A DNA stretch of 64,000 nucleotides, from contig WPIO01000091.1 in the NCBI GenBank assembly GCA_009760855.2, positions 849,001 through 913,000 of the forward strand, given 5' to 3'. Numbering within the stretch: the stretch's first letter is position 1; each line of letters starts with the position of its first letter. The position numbers and the translations under genes were made by a program. Positions 10,211-21,489 of this stretch are shown piece after piece. The stretch is from Cristatella mucedo (lineage: Eukaryota > Bryozoa > Phylactolaemata > Cristatellidae). Below the pieces are notes generated by a model. It did no database searches. It was not told where the DNA came from and saw nothing but the letters and a program-made list of their open reading frames with translations.

Positions 10211-11570
10211 GGCGGTGCTTTACGTAGCAAATCGTCTAAGAACATTAACATTTAGCCAGGTCACTTCCGCTTGCTCAAGCACGGGACTGCAGTGAGGTCA
10301 ACTGAGCTGTTCATCTATTGAGCCTTTTAACCCCCTCCCCCTTCACAAAAGACCGGAACCTCGCGTATAGCCTCCGCGATTCCAGGGATAGACTACGAAG
10401 TTTAAGAATTTGGTAAATAAAACTATTGAATTTAAATATCAGCACGGTGGCCTTGAGGCTTGTCTACGTCACAGTTTCAAAGCTTTTCTCCGAAAGTGGC
10501 AGACATTTCCCCCTTAGGTTTGAGTGGAAATGCCGCTGAAGAGATCGCCTATGGCGCTCATGTTCAGCATCGATTTCTTCGGTTTAAAGGAGAGCACATT
10601 TTTAGAATTTCTAAATCTGTAATAAATAATCATCTTTCACGAATTTAGCCCGCACTTAGGAGTGCTAGGAAGATAAATGATAACTGAGTTACCTGAAAAG
10701 ACGTTGTCATTGTTACTACTATATTTGTCATTAGTAAATGTTAAAGACCTGAAACGCCGGAATGTGTGTAAAGACAACAGAAGATCGCCTGGCTTAAAAT
10801 GAGGGAGAGAGGATAACTCCACCTTCGTCGCACTTAGGTGTTTAAAGGGGATAGCATTTTTAGATTTTCTAAATGTATCACTATGTAGATCGCCTTTGCG
10901 CATTCATCAAGCGCGCAGAAGTGCATAGAAGCCTGCTGCCGCACTCGCAACCAGCTAGTCCCCCGCTGCTCCGACCGAGCTGCGACGCCACTCACGCGTC
11001 GAACACACGGTAGTAACCAGCGTTTCGAGTCGAATGCTGTATCCGGCGGAATCCGCTGCTTCTTGACTACGTCTCCCGTGCCAACCTCTGGCTCTGATGC
11101 GTACAGTAATCGATAGCCCTTTCTTTCGCTAACGGAAGTCGGAGACGCACGCCACGGCGCAGCTATCCAGTCACTAGATAGCCGCTCCAACTTGCAGAAT
11201 CCGAGCTCAGCAGCTGCGTCCAGCCGATGGCCGGATTGCAGCGCTGCGGCGGGCGCCTCTGCAGCAGTCGCGTGCACCGACTTGCCCAACGCTGAATGGG
11301 CTGTGCGCTCTGGGCTTCGCCCGGCGTTCAATCGCTTCTACGCGCTCATGTAGGCATGGTATTCGTGTTTCCAACTCTACAGTCCGCCGCAGAGACGTCG
11401 CTCTCGCGGGCTCTCTCCACCGCCGCCGAGACGTTCTCTCGCCGCTTCGCTCCTCCGCCGAGAAGTCACTCTTGCGAGCCGCCGTCTCAGCTTCGGTTAG
11501 CTGCCATGCTCCAGCAGAAACCCTTCGGCCTGGAGCTCGGCCTCCTAATCCGTTAATCACGAGAGCATCA
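10211..11570. other. Unassigned; GC-rich part with open frames on both strands
   Basis: Two related stretches of about 40 bases (10581 and 10841, TTTAAAGG...GCA..TTTTTAGA.TTTCTAAAT) form a direct repeat. From about 10900 to 11560 the DNA is GC- and CpG-rich. A 165-codon minus frame (10834-11331) and a 117-codon minus frame (11207-11560) exist, but neither has family resemblance or splice context, and CpG-rich DNA makes such frames by chance. Confidence 0.4.
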
Positions 11571-11699
11571 GAATTAACTCATTGCATGTGATAATCTTGC
11601 TTTATGTCGGCCGGTTAAGCAACCCAGAAGAGTATTGCATAATCGCCCAGACACACTGGCATAACGTGCTTTAACGGCATCGCAATCGTTAGCCTTGCT

Positions 11700-12690
11700 A
11701 GAGTTATGTAAGGTATTGTGTCTCTGTCTGTAACTCCACAAAGCCACAAAGACCAAGTGGGTGTTACGCAGGAGAGTTTTGTATAGCGCACTCACAGCCT
11801 AAGCGGCTTTCGGTACGAATTCGGTAGCCAAAAGACTTCGTCTCACGCATCAAAGAGAAAGTGAGGAAGTATAGCAGAGTCAGGAGAGCAGGAGTCAGAG
11901 TTGAGCTTGTGAGTACCATGGACGTAGCTGCTCAGGACCGCTGAAAAGGATGAGCCATAGTCAGCAACAGGAAAGCAGTTGTTGTGTAAGAATTGTAGAA
12001 GCGAGTCCCACAGTCTAGGACCTGCAGAGCTTAAGCTTCTGTCGCCAACGGTCTATAAGCGGAGGAATGGAACAGCTAATTTGCTGTACATATAGGATCT
12101 GAGGGCACGAAGAGACTGAAACTGGTGCAGGAGTTCAGTTAGGTATGGAGGCGCCAAGCCGTGGTGGGCCTTGTGGGTCAGCGTAAGAACTTTGCTCCGT
12201 ATCAATTGATCAACCGGCAGCCATCCTAGCTTTTATAGCAAAGGGGACACGTGGTCAAACCTCTGGGACTTGAAAACTAGCCTTGCGGCCATATTCATAG
12301 CCAGCTGCAGTGGCCTAGTTGCTTTCTTTGGCAGCCGAGCCAAAAGGGAATTACAATATACAAGCCGAGATAGGAGCTAGTTAAATTAATTGCAAGCCAT
12401 TGGAAGACAGCTCCTAATCTTGGATAGGAATCGGACGTAATGGCAAGCTGCAGAAATAGTCTTCTGACTAAAGCTTTTAAAATTTAGGCAGCTGTCGAAA
12501 ACGAAATTTAAAGTTTGAGCACGTGGTGATGGTCGCACGACAGACAGCATCACCTATTAGAAGAGCAAAGCCTTCTATTCTAGCCGCATGCTTAGGGTGT
12601 CCTTTGAGCAGCAGTTCGGTTTTATCGTCTTCTCTTGGATCAGAAGCCACGGCGTAAAGGGCTCTCTGCCATTAAACATTTCATACCGCA
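11700..12690 (-). mobile_element. LINE-B copy (L2-like), RT C-terminal part and tail
   Basis: On the minus strand the frame reads DDKTELLLKGHPKHA, then degraded equivalents of the CR1/L2 C-terminus, down to QFQSLRALRSYM, then a tail with GCGCTATACAAAACTCTCCT, GTAACACCCA and TGGAGTTACAGA. Related copies lie at 16.2 (+), 40.5 (+) and 52 kb (-). The copy is broken by frameshifts and stops. Confidence 0.8.
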
Positions 12691-12774
12691 GTACCGGCGT
12701 CGCATCGAGGCTACAGAAGGTTCGGTACACCTTTCGGCACGAGTAAACCATTCTCTGCTACCATTTGTTGCATT

Positions 12775-12990
12775 TCTGTGGCTCAGGCGGAGGCAGTTCT
12801 AATGGAGTCTCACGGAGACACCAGCGCGGAGGTGAGCCGAAAACGATACTCTCAGTTTGTTCTCGCCCACGTCCACATATATACAAGCTAGCTGACTCAC
12901 CACAGATTTTAGGGAATGCAGGTGCAGGCAGTAACATCCCCTACAACAAAGGTCGGAAGCTGGATGTGGTGGAGAAACAATTCACGCTTT
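12775..12990 (-). repeat. LTR-like repeat, copy 1 (partial)
   Basis: It shares GGAGTCTCACGGAGACAC, a TATATA motif and CTGACTCACCACAGAT with the copies at 19839 and 21112. See copy 2 for the structure. Confidence 0.5.
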
Positions 12991-13064
12991 TCATACACTC
13001 ATAACTGCTGGAATGCAAGCAGTTCGTTGGTAGCACGATATAGGATGTGGGATTAGAATAGCAA

Positions 13065-14056
13065 GTGCTGGATCATTTCTACAGCGATGCCTGCGTATTT
13101 CGCGATCTTTTGATCCGGGGCGTTCGCCAAGGCATCGTCGTCATGATCGAATGGGATCGCCACGTTGATGATGATTGCGGGTATCCCATCGTCGACGACG
13201 AGGTCCGGGCACAGTGAGCTGTCGCTCACCTCAGAGCATGTGTGCAGCGTTGTCTATTGTCAAAGGTGATCCGGCAAGGCGTCGTAGAGAGGTTCAGGAT
13301 CGTGTCGTGCGTGGCCCTGATGGCCAGCATCATCGGGCGGCAGCTAGAGATCGCGTGCGGCAGCGTCTTCCTTTCCTCGGAGAAGCTACGGAATGCGGTT
13401 GACTCCGAGGAGTCGAAGCGGTGGCTCGTGGCGGATACCGGAAGCAGGTTCAGGCGGGGTCGATGAACGAAGCGCCAGGCCTCTGAACGACAGTCGTAGG
13501 CCTGTCCAAAAGAAGTGGCTTTTCGTGCCGTAATGGTTGGTGCAGAGGCACCGAGACACTTTTCCCTGGTCGAGCTGGGCAGCCCACTCCCCTACGGCGG
13601 CAGACCTCTGGAGGCGACGCGTTCGGATTGCCATCTCAGCCGGTTTGCAGGTGACTTCGGGCAGAGCGTCATCATTTCGGGCGATCTCGAGCTCGGCCCC
13701 GAAGAGTCACGTGGTGCTGCGTAGCTTCCTCGGGCGTCGAGCGTCGGCCCAGAGCAATCTGGAGCCGTCTTAGGTTCCCATTGGGCACGCCGTTGAATCG
13801 CCCGGGTCTAGCCAGGTTCTGGCCGGTGTCGTGCCGCCGTCGAGACGGTGGGGTCCTCGGAGCCGAGCATCCGGCAAGCCTGTGTGGACAACAGGATTCG
13901 CCGTGCAATCTCTTGGAGTCGCACCCTATCCAGCCTGCCAGCCGCCCGTGCAGCGAACGGGGAGTGAGCGGACGAGCGTTGCTGGAGGCAGCAGGCGGTC
14001 CTGCACAGGCGCATAGCAGCAGTCTCCATTGGCACGAGCAGCCAGGCTGGCATCTT
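13065..14056 (-). mobile_element. LINE-C relic: R2-like element, C-terminal region with restriction-like endonuclease
   Basis: On the minus strand a GC-rich, frameshifted coding relic includes YGTKSHFFWTGLRLSFR followed by FDSSE-like and LPHAISSC-like (Cys/His) remnants. The final domain reads CPDLVVDDGIPAIIINVAIP, then FDHDDDALANAPDQKIAKYA at about 13085-13210. The order PD, hydrophobic strand, [D]V, then KI.KY matches the PD-(D/E)XK endonuclease at the C-terminus of R2-type LINEs. The second acidic position, expected as D in the strand, is N here (INVAIP), which agrees with decay. The element's upstream part continues at 14547. Confidence 0.7.
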
Positions 14057-14546
14057 CTCCAGCCTATCTTTCAGATATACTACCCCATCAGGCCAAGCAT
14101 CGTACCACTCGCTTTTCGGAATCCAACAGTCTAGAAATACCTCGTACAAACCTTAAATCCTTTGGAGACCGTGCATTTAGCTCGTATGCTCCCAAAGCCT
14201 GGAACTCCCTCCCGACCTGCGTCAGAACATCCCCTGACCTGACCACATTTAAAAGAAACTTAAAAACACACCTATTTAGGACAGCATTTAGTGGGTCCCT
14301 GTGATTCGTCCTTGTTGTGCTTATGCGTGCTGACACTGTGCATGCTGCCACTAACCACATTTGCATGCTGACCCTGTGCATGTCACCCCTAACCATATTA
14401 TTCATTTTGTTTGTTTTTCAAGCATGATTTTACTGACTATTCTATTGCGTATCACTTTGCAGCAAATGTAAAGCGCCTAGAAAGAGATTAAGTTCTCTGA
14501 GGGCGCTTTATCAAGTGCAATATTATTATTATTATATTATTATTAT
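14057..14546 (+). mobile_element. LINE-A 3' end inserted into LINE-C
   Basis: It begins abruptly at TCCAGCCTATCTTTCAGATA, encodes AYLSDILPHQAKHRTTRFSE through KAWNSLPTCVRTSPDLTTFK and the natural end TAFSGSL, and ends with the stem-loop and ATT repeats. It is close to the copy at 44.3-45.4 kb and lacks the 2-base deletion of the 3.5 kb copy. Confidence 0.92.
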
Positions 14547-14790
14547 TTCTCGTTCGGCACAGTTAATCGAGTCCGGGTAGTAAGAACGTTCGCAAGGCGT
14601 CCAGCTTCTGCCAGGGGGTGAGAAGAGAGGCGTGCAGTGCATTGATGTCCCTCGCGAGGATCGGGCACGCCTTCTCGATGTCCGACTTGGTGTTGCCGAC
14701 GCCTTTCGGCGCCCCCAGGTATACAACTGCTTTTCTTTGAGATTATCCGGGGCCAGGATGGGCCGTGACGGTCACAGGCTACTGCGGCTT
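14547..14790 (-). mobile_element. LINE-C relic: R2-like RT thumb segment
   Basis: The minus strand reads YLGAPKGVGNTKSDIEK, then LLTPWQKLDALRTFLLPGLD, with only a stop just after. The YLG...PWQK.DALRTF..P pattern follows the RT palm in R2-class elements. Orientation and order place it directly upstream of the 13065-14056 segment. Confidence 0.75.
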
Positions 14791-15054
14791 CCTGCATACG
14801 TTAATAGACGGCATGGCGTATTGCTGAATCTATATTTTGCTTTTCGCGCGATGACCAGCACAAACACAACTCCTTGAGATAGCATCTGTGGTATGGCACA
14901 GTGGACAAATGCGATAGCACCCAGTCGCGCAGCCTCTAACTTCTCACGGGCTTTTCCGTTCAGCTCAGCTCTTTCGTCTCAGCACTGCCTTTCGTGTTCG
15001 CGAACCCGGCAGGTCTTTACTGCTATTCGTTAACACATCTACAACACATTCGGT

Positions 15055-15270
15055 CCGCTAATAACAACAACATTTGTAAAGCACCCAAGCGGGGAATTTT
15101 TCTCTTTCTAGGCACTTTACAGATGCAGTATAGAAAGCATTACCAAACGATTGGTGGTAACATCCGCAAGCAGCAGGCGTAGTGTAAGCAGGTCCGCGCA
15201 CGAAAAACAGATCACTAGGACCCACCAAATGTTGTAATAAACAGGTACGTTTCAACTTCTGTTTAAATGT
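15055..15270 (-). mobile_element. LINE-A-related 3' tail, diverged subfamily
   Basis: It contains TTTCTCTTTCTAGGCACTTT, ATTACCAAACGATTGGTGGT and GGACCCACCAAATG on the plus strand. The same variant recurs at 60715-60920, so it is a distinct older subfamily. Confidence 0.65.
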
Positions 15271-15848
15271 CTATACCCTATCTCAGGGGCTCCCGCTCAC
15301 TGAAACCGCGGCGCCAGCTAAGCCAGCGGGATTATGATGAATAGTCATTATTCGCGCGATCATGCGATCGTTTAGATGGAGGCCAGGCTGTATATAAACC
15401 CAGCGCCCTGGGGTTGGCTGGCAGTTGCAATTTAGAATTAGGCGTCGGCATAGGAGTTGATTTGAGCTCTAGACCATTGAGCCATCGGTGTGCGTCGTGG
15501 CTGCTGTTAAACGCCTGTAACTGTCCGCTGCTGTCAAATAGACTCATCTTAATTATGGATACGGGTATATTATGCGCTGAGGTATGAGCGCTCGTCATCG
15601 CTAGCCTTGCTACAAGGTTCAGGCGTCACCATTATTCGTCGGGCGGCGGCTGAGACTAGCACCGCTACAAGCGCCGTGTTTGCGGCCTCGTTCTGACAAG
15701 ACGCGAAAGCAGCATGCCACGTTTCTTACAAGCGAAGCTGCGCTTGCACGACTCCGCATTTACTTGTTCTGTTTCGCTTCGCTTTGATTTCTTAAACCTT
15801 GCTTGCCGTCGCTTTAATTCGTCTGACGTTGGCTTGACTATACACGGC

Positions 15849-16082
15849 AAGAGCTCGCGGTACGGTGGATTGGTCCAGCGGTTAAGGTGCTCGCCCCGAC
15901 TAAGGTCTGGCTGAGGTCATGGGCTCGAGCCCTGAGGCATATGTGAAGCGCCTGAATAGAGATTTAGTTCTCTTTGGGCGCTATACAAATGAATCATATT
16001 TTTTTTACGGTGCCCGGACCAGAGAGCTCGCGGTACGGCGCCCAGACCAGAGAGCTCGCGGTACGGTGCCCGGACCACAGAG
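15849..16082 (+). repeat. 28-base tandem repeat interrupted by SINE-A
   Basis: The unit AGAGCTCGCGGTACGGTGCC plus CGGACCAG occurs once left of the SINE and about two and a half times right of it. The SINE sits within a unit. Confidence 0.75.
15868..16005 (+). repeat. SINE-A copy with a probable 7-base target-site duplication
   Basis: It begins GATTGGTCCAGCGGTTAAGG (A-box region) and has B box GGGCTCGAGCCC. It ends with GAAGCGCCTGAATAGAGATT, then AGTTCTCTTTGGGCGCTATACAAATG. TACGGTG occurs immediately before (15861-15867) and after it (16006-16012), inside a short GC tandem repeat. Confidence 0.85.
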
Positions 16083-16214
16083 GATCCAAAGAGCCTACGT
16101 AGGGTGGCAGACTCCCGCTACCGAAGCTTGCTTTACGTCGGCGACTCAATTGCGGTTTAAAAATATTTGCATTAGACTACGTAACATAGTTTACTTTACT
16201 TGTTGTCCTTACGT

Positions 16215-16665
16215 GCCAAGTGTGTTATGAATACATAGCAGAACTGTTGCACCAGTTTCAGCCTCTTCAGGCGTTCAGGTCCTCCATGGAAAATACGTTA
16301 GCTGTTCTGTTACTTCGTTTAAAGACCGTTAGCGACAGAAGCTTTTGCTATGCAGATCCTGAGCTGTGGAATAACTTCCACAATGCATACGCAATGGCAT
16401 CTGCTCTCCTGCTGTCGACTGCGGTACATCCGACTCCTGCCGTCCTGAGCTACAACTTCCGACTATTCCTAAACTACCTAAACGGCCGTCCTGACTCAGC
16501 TATGTTTCGTACATAACTTTCTTAGGGTGAGAGGAAGTCTATTGGCTGCCCTATATCTACAGAAGGCTCGGGCATTGAGTTCCCTATATAAAACTCTTCA
16601 GCTTAACACCCAACTATTCTTTGTCGATTTACAGATGGATGTAGACTACGTTATATTACACTCAA
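16215..16665 (+). mobile_element. LINE-B 3' end
   Basis: The plus-strand frame 16220-16516 reads ELLHQFQPLQAFRSSMEN, then LKTVSDRSFCYADPELWNNF, the C-terminal pattern of L2-like reverse transcriptases. The tail has TATATAAAACTCTTCAGCTT and AACACCCAACTATTCTTTGT. Confidence 0.75.
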
Positions 16666-17040
16666 CCCCCTACGCCAAAAATAAATGGAAAGTAGCTATT
16701 GTTTCACAATAAAAATGGCTTCTGTCGATAGGATTATGAAACTCTTCTGGTTTCGATGTTTGGCACGGTGCAGGCGTTGAGTTTTTGCATGTATCACCCG
16801 TTGTGCTACTACCTGAATTGGTGAGAGTTAGGACATAACACTCTACTTTATTATATATAGAATTATAGCAGTGCCCAAATTGGAAATTTCAGTTAGTGTC
16901 ACTGTTGAAATAGAGAATAGAGAATAGAGAATATACAATAGTGCTGTAGAGAACAGAGAATAGTGAAGTGAAAACGCCTTTCCGTGTACTGGTCGTGGAT
17001 GCATTGGGAAGCTTGACGGACTCTACTAAGGCAAATCAAT

Positions 17041-17096
17041 CAAGAGCTAAGTGGTAACGGGCCCGGCACCGTGGGCCCGTTACCACTTAGCTCTTG
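17041..17096. repeat. Perfect 24-bp hairpin with 8-base loop
   Basis: Arms 17041-17064 and 17073-17096 are exact reverse complements (CAAGAGCTAAGTGGTAACGG... against its complement). The loop is GGCACCGT. Confidence 0.95.
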
Positions 17097-17163
17097 CCCT
17101 ATTGGCTCAGCTAGGTGTTTAATAGTCGAGCGACACTCGCCCTGGGTCTTTTGTTCGGCTCCT

Positions 17164-17164
<1 letters not shown>

Positions 17165-17240
<76 letters not shown>
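17165..17240. repeat. (CT)n microsatellite
   Basis: A pure CT tract of 76 bases. Confidence 0.98.
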
Positions 17241-17243
<3 letters not shown>

Positions 17244-18540
17244 GCTTCGCTTCGACGCCATCGGACTCGTTTCTCTGGAAGCGAGGCGGTTCGCCCGCGA
17301 CTGACGGGACAGGACGAGACAGCACTAGCAGGATTCGGCGGACGCCACCGAATACGGTCGTCTCGCGCCCGAGCTAACATTTTGTGTTTCTTTTGTGTTT
17401 TGTGTGTGTGCGCGCACGCACGTGGTCTCGGCATAACGATTTGCCGGTGTGAGCTAGACGTAGTTGGTGTGGTGTGTGAGATGTTCCGCCGGTTCGGGCT
17501 CCTCCGTCTATTTGGGTCGTTCCCCACTAGAGACGCAGGTAGCCTATGTGCGGAGACGTGTTTCCTCCGCAAGAGTGCTTGTGTTGTTGAGAGCTTGTGA
17601 GGAGTGTGGAGATACAACTGAACTAGAAGCGAAGCGACATTATGCGGTTGCGAATAAAGCTCAATAATATCCCCGATTTGTGTGTCTTTCTAATTTACGC
17701 CACCGACTCTCGACCCCCTTTAGTAACGATAAGTAGGTCAGCGCCAGAAACACTCGTTTCGTGGCGGCCTGCTTATTGCGCGTAGACGCGCACCGAACGG
17801 CATTAGGCGCTCGGTTACGCCGCTCGGTAAGCGGCCGGTTACGCCTACTCCGCCGAGCCTTCGGCGTTAGAGTAAGCTCACAGGTTTTTCACGCTTAACT
17901 GTAGACACATCAATGCCATGCCCCATGACCGAGTGCAGTAAATGCGATTCACTCGCGGGAATTCCGCTGCTTGATTGCTAAATGCAGTCGCGCTTCGCTA
18001 TTCGCGCTTGCGATTAAATTCTGCCGTGTTGGTGTGGCGTAGAGATACAGCGATCGAAAGACTCGCGTAGAGCTGGAAGTGATGGGTCTCTAGTAATGAG
18101 TGAGCATGAGTACACGTATGAACTGCAACCAGGCGAGGTTCGGTTGGCTGGGACGGCTGTAATGTGATGAGAGCCACCGGCTGGGGCGGGCATGACCTGC
18201 AGGCGTGCCCGGATATGCGATGACACTATGTAACCTTGGTTTTTTGGGGATTTGACGTTGGCCGGACAAGTCGCTGATTTTGGCGACTCTTGGCTTCGCC
18301 CAGCTATACTTTCGGATGGTTGTCTGACGTTTGTCGACGATGTGGCCACGCACGAAAGGCAGCGAGTACCCAAGGCCCGGGCGGGGCTGGAGATAAGCAC
18401 GCTCGCTGTTACGGCTTGTATATCTTGCGTTCCCGCTGTAGCCCGTTGTTCCCAGTCCCCCCTTAGTGAGCCGGGGCCTTCGGCGAGATGAGATGTTCCG
18501 CGTCAATGATTCTCAGTTACGCGAACACTGACTGACTAAT
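17241..18540. other. Unassigned GC-rich stretch, possibly LTR-like in part
   Basis: The plus strand at 17650 has GAATAAAGCTC followed by T-rich DNA, as seen near the end of LTRs or a 3' UTR. I could not find paired ends or a primer-binding site. Minus frames of 128-138 codons at 18014-18506 have no recognised domain. Confidence 0.3.
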
Positions 18541-19838
18541 GTCGCCGCGATTCGCTACTTGGGACATAGCAGTACCATCTTCAAGATTGCTTCTATCCGA
18601 TAATGTCCTCTCATGTTGGAAAAGTTGGCCTCATATTTCCTTTCCCCTTGTAGTCGAGTGTACCTAGGGCCTCCACTAGTTCTGGTAAGTTTTCCCATTG
18701 TTTTTGGGGCATGCGATATTGTTATAAAGATGGGTAATAAAAATGCCTCTCGTCGTGCCATAGACAGCGTCGTGGTGAGCGTGGCCTGAGCATGGCGGCG
18801 CTGGGCGGGGAAAGCGACATCTGCCCCCTAGATTTGGTTACATATGAACACGTTCCCAATGAGCGGAGGATGATTACCTCTGTTTTTCCTAACTGAAAAC
18901 TGCTTGAATGACTATTTACTGTCATTACTACAGCATCTTCCTAAGTGCTGTAAGTGGTATCGACATTCAAACATTAAGCCTCGACAGCACAGCCGCTTTT
19001 TTAAATCAATCTGGTTGTCGTTAAATATCACAATGCTGAAGCCCTTAGTGATGTACCACTGTCGAATGCAGTGCTCGGATGACTCCTGCAACGTGATTCT
19101 TGCCACCAAATTTAAGTCGTCAGCAAGATTGGGCACGTTGTGAGGTTAGAGCGCTCAACCTCACTTTCCTTTGACGACTTGTTGCCTCACGTAGCTGCAA
19201 TCAACGTTTAGATTCCGCCAGCTAATTCTGCCGCGTGCATTCCTGTGAAGGTGGCACGAGCACTTTGGTCATCGACGGCACCAGCCATGGCTTCCCTGGT
19301 TGAGCTTTGAGTTTGCCTGTATGGTTCAGCTGTCGACTTTCTTGCATTGCAACGCTTTCAGAATCCAGGGTAAAGAACTTCCTATGATAAAAAAAGCGTT
19401 GGGAACGATTACTTCGACCAAGTACACAAGTACAGGCTTGCTTCGTAAAAAGCCTTAATAGTTTTGCAGAAGAAGAGGTAAAGCAGCTAGCAATCCCACT
19501 TTCAGTCGGCAATAAGACAATATCTACCCATGGTACGAACTCAAAGCCATCATGGATCGTGAGGTTGGCGAACCTTACCGGCTTGAACCCCTCGGCTGAG
19601 ACTCAGATGAACGACGGCTTGTGGCTGCACTTGACGATTTTGCTTCCCTAAGTAAGCATACAAGACTGATTGTCCATCGACTAGAAAACGATGACTACTG
19701 TAAATCATACAATCTAATCCCAGCTAATGCCTACATTCTGTAAAAAAAAGTCCATTCATGGGTGTGATATCCCAAAATGCGGATGATGACCGTGAGCAAT
19801 TTCGTTAACCACTCCCAAGTCTCCACATGTTACGTTAC
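18541..19838. other. Unassigned sequence
   Basis: Several frames of 70-96 codons exist on both strands (for example 18912-19136 and 19222-19512, both minus), with no recognisable motif. Confidence 0.4.
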
Positions 19839-20119
19839 TGTGTCTCCGCCGGCAGCAGCGCTAGCGGAGTCTCACGGAGACACGAGCGGGCGAACGGGAG
19901 CGTTGAACGAGACTCGATCTTTATTCCCTCAGCGGGTACATATACGAGCTGGGGGCTGACTCACCACAGATAGAGTGCATCTGTGGTGGGCCACATGCTT
20001 ACGTCAAAGGCTGCACCGAGTCAATTGCTCAACCACCTACTGCAGGTGAGGCATAGATTTGTGGACGATGCTGCTGCACTCATTACAATAGCAGAAGCAG
20101 AAGGCGAACACAAGACACA
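19839..20119 (-). repeat. LTR-like repeat, copy 2 (TG...CA, 281 bp)
   Basis: It is bounded by TGTGTCT and AGACACA, exact 7-base inverted ends. On the minus strand it carries TATATGTACC, then GAATAAAG about 20 bases later, then GTGTCTCCGTGAGAC near the end. That order (TATA box, then poly(A) signal) resembles a solo LTR read on the minus strand. No clear target-site duplication is visible, so a non-autonomous DNA element is also possible. Confidence 0.45.
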
Positions 20120-20189
20120 TTCGATAAAGGGCTGGGCCATCTTATCGCCATTAGCATCTGCACCAAATAATGATTATTTTCCACCGAGC

Positions 20190-20262
20190 GACCTGGCACT
20201 AGAAGACCATATCAGCTTCAGAGTCAAATCGACCTATTGTAACCTACATGACCTGCCTTTAC
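20190..20262 (+). mobile_element. LINE-A fragment
   Basis: AGAAGACCATATCAGCTTCA and GAGTCAAATCGACCTATTGT match the LINE-A segment LDDHISSTVKSAYF. It is cut by the SINE-A that follows. Confidence 0.7.
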
Positions 20263-20400
20263 TCGTATTGGTTTGGTCCAGCGACCGAAGGTGCTCGCCC
20301 CAACCAAGGTCTGGCTGAGGTCGTGAACTCGAGCCCCGAGGCATATGCGAAGCGCCTGGATAGAGATTAAGTTCTCTTTGGGCGCTATACAAATTAATTA
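20263..20400 (+). repeat. SINE-A copy
   Basis: It has the head TGGTTTGGTCCAGCGACCGA, B box AACTCGAGCCC and the tail stem-loop ending GGGCGCTATACAAATTAATT. Confidence 0.88.
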
Positions 20401-20706
20401 TGTATTGTCACAAAGCCTGGAACATATAACAGACTGACGGCACGACATCACGTAAGTTGAAGACTATAAAAATAAGCTAAACGCGAACCTAATCATCAAA
20501 GCGATTGTCGTTTGGTTCGCACATCGGAGAGCCAGCCGATGAACAACGCCAACGGTTTATTGCACAAGACACGGAGCATAAAGACGCACGACTGCCTTCG
20601 CCCCCTTCTCACACTCTAGTCTCCCCTCCTCCACTCCTCCAGTCCACCATCTCCCCACCAGCAGGTTACTGGCCTGTGTCCATCCCACATCACAGGCTCA
20701 TCAGAG

Positions 20707-20828
20707 GAGCCGGCATACAATACATGCATACACACGTACATACGAACTACACGCCCCCTTGACCACCTTGGTCACAAGCCAGGAGCCGGCATACAATAAA
20801 ATACATACATACGTACAATCGAACTACA
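20707..20828 (+). repeat. Imperfect direct duplication (about 76-base period)
   Basis: GAGCCGGCATACAATA... followed by ACATACGAACTACA occurs at 20709 and again at about 20785 with small changes. Confidence 0.7.
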
Positions 20829-21111
20829 GCGATCGCTAGTTCTGTGTTAATATCCTTTCGTGTGCTTATGCTTGCAGACGTTGTGCATGTTATTACCTAC
20901 CCAAATCAACATGCTTCCTGTAAATGACATGTAAATTCCTGGAAAGATTTTTTAGTTCTCATTGTGTATAAAACAATTTTTCTCATTCAGGTAATTTTAA
21001 TATTTTATATATTTTGTTTAGTATTTTAATATTATTTTAATTGACTCGTACTGGCTGACCTCAAGCGGTAAGCAGATGTTGCATAACAGCAGCTCTGGCA
21101 GCGGCAGGTCT

Positions 21112-21358
21112 TGTGGTAGTCTCACGGAGACAAGTGGGCGAATGTGAGCGGTCAACGAGACTCTCCTCAATTACTCTCAAGGCCACACATATGAGAGCTC
21201 GGTAAATCATAGCAAGCGACACGAAATATAGCATGCATTAGTGGCCTGACGCTGCGCTGCATCAATGGCTTAACTATTGGCCACAGGTGAGGCATATACA
21301 GTAGTGTCAGAGCGCTTTGCTAATAGCAACAGCAGAAGCAGCAGGCGAACACAACACA
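21112..21358 (-). repeat. LTR-like repeat, copy 3
   Basis: It starts TGTGGTAGTCTCACGGAGAC and ends GAACACAACACA, with the internal order of copy 2 (GCGAATGTGAGCGGTCAACG, ACATATGAGAGCT, GTGAGGCATA). It lies 1.27 kb from copy 2 in the same orientation. Confidence 0.45.
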
Positions 21359-21489
21359 GACGCTGCGATTGCTTTCCACCACACACCCATGTGTTGCTGC
21401 CACAGGCATGTACACAACTTCCACCTAGTAATAATAAGAATAAGAATTTGTTTGTGTATACTAAGAGATCCCAAATCTATGTCTAGGCA

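Noticed and set aside
10834-11560. Minus frames of 165 and 117 codons in GC-rich DNA
   Set aside because: No domain, signal peptide or splice context; typical of chance frames in CpG-rich DNA. Left as unassigned.
13781-14134. 117-codon plus frame in the LINE-C region
   Set aside because: Shadow of the GC-rich minus-strand R2-like relic; its end runs into the LINE-A insertion.
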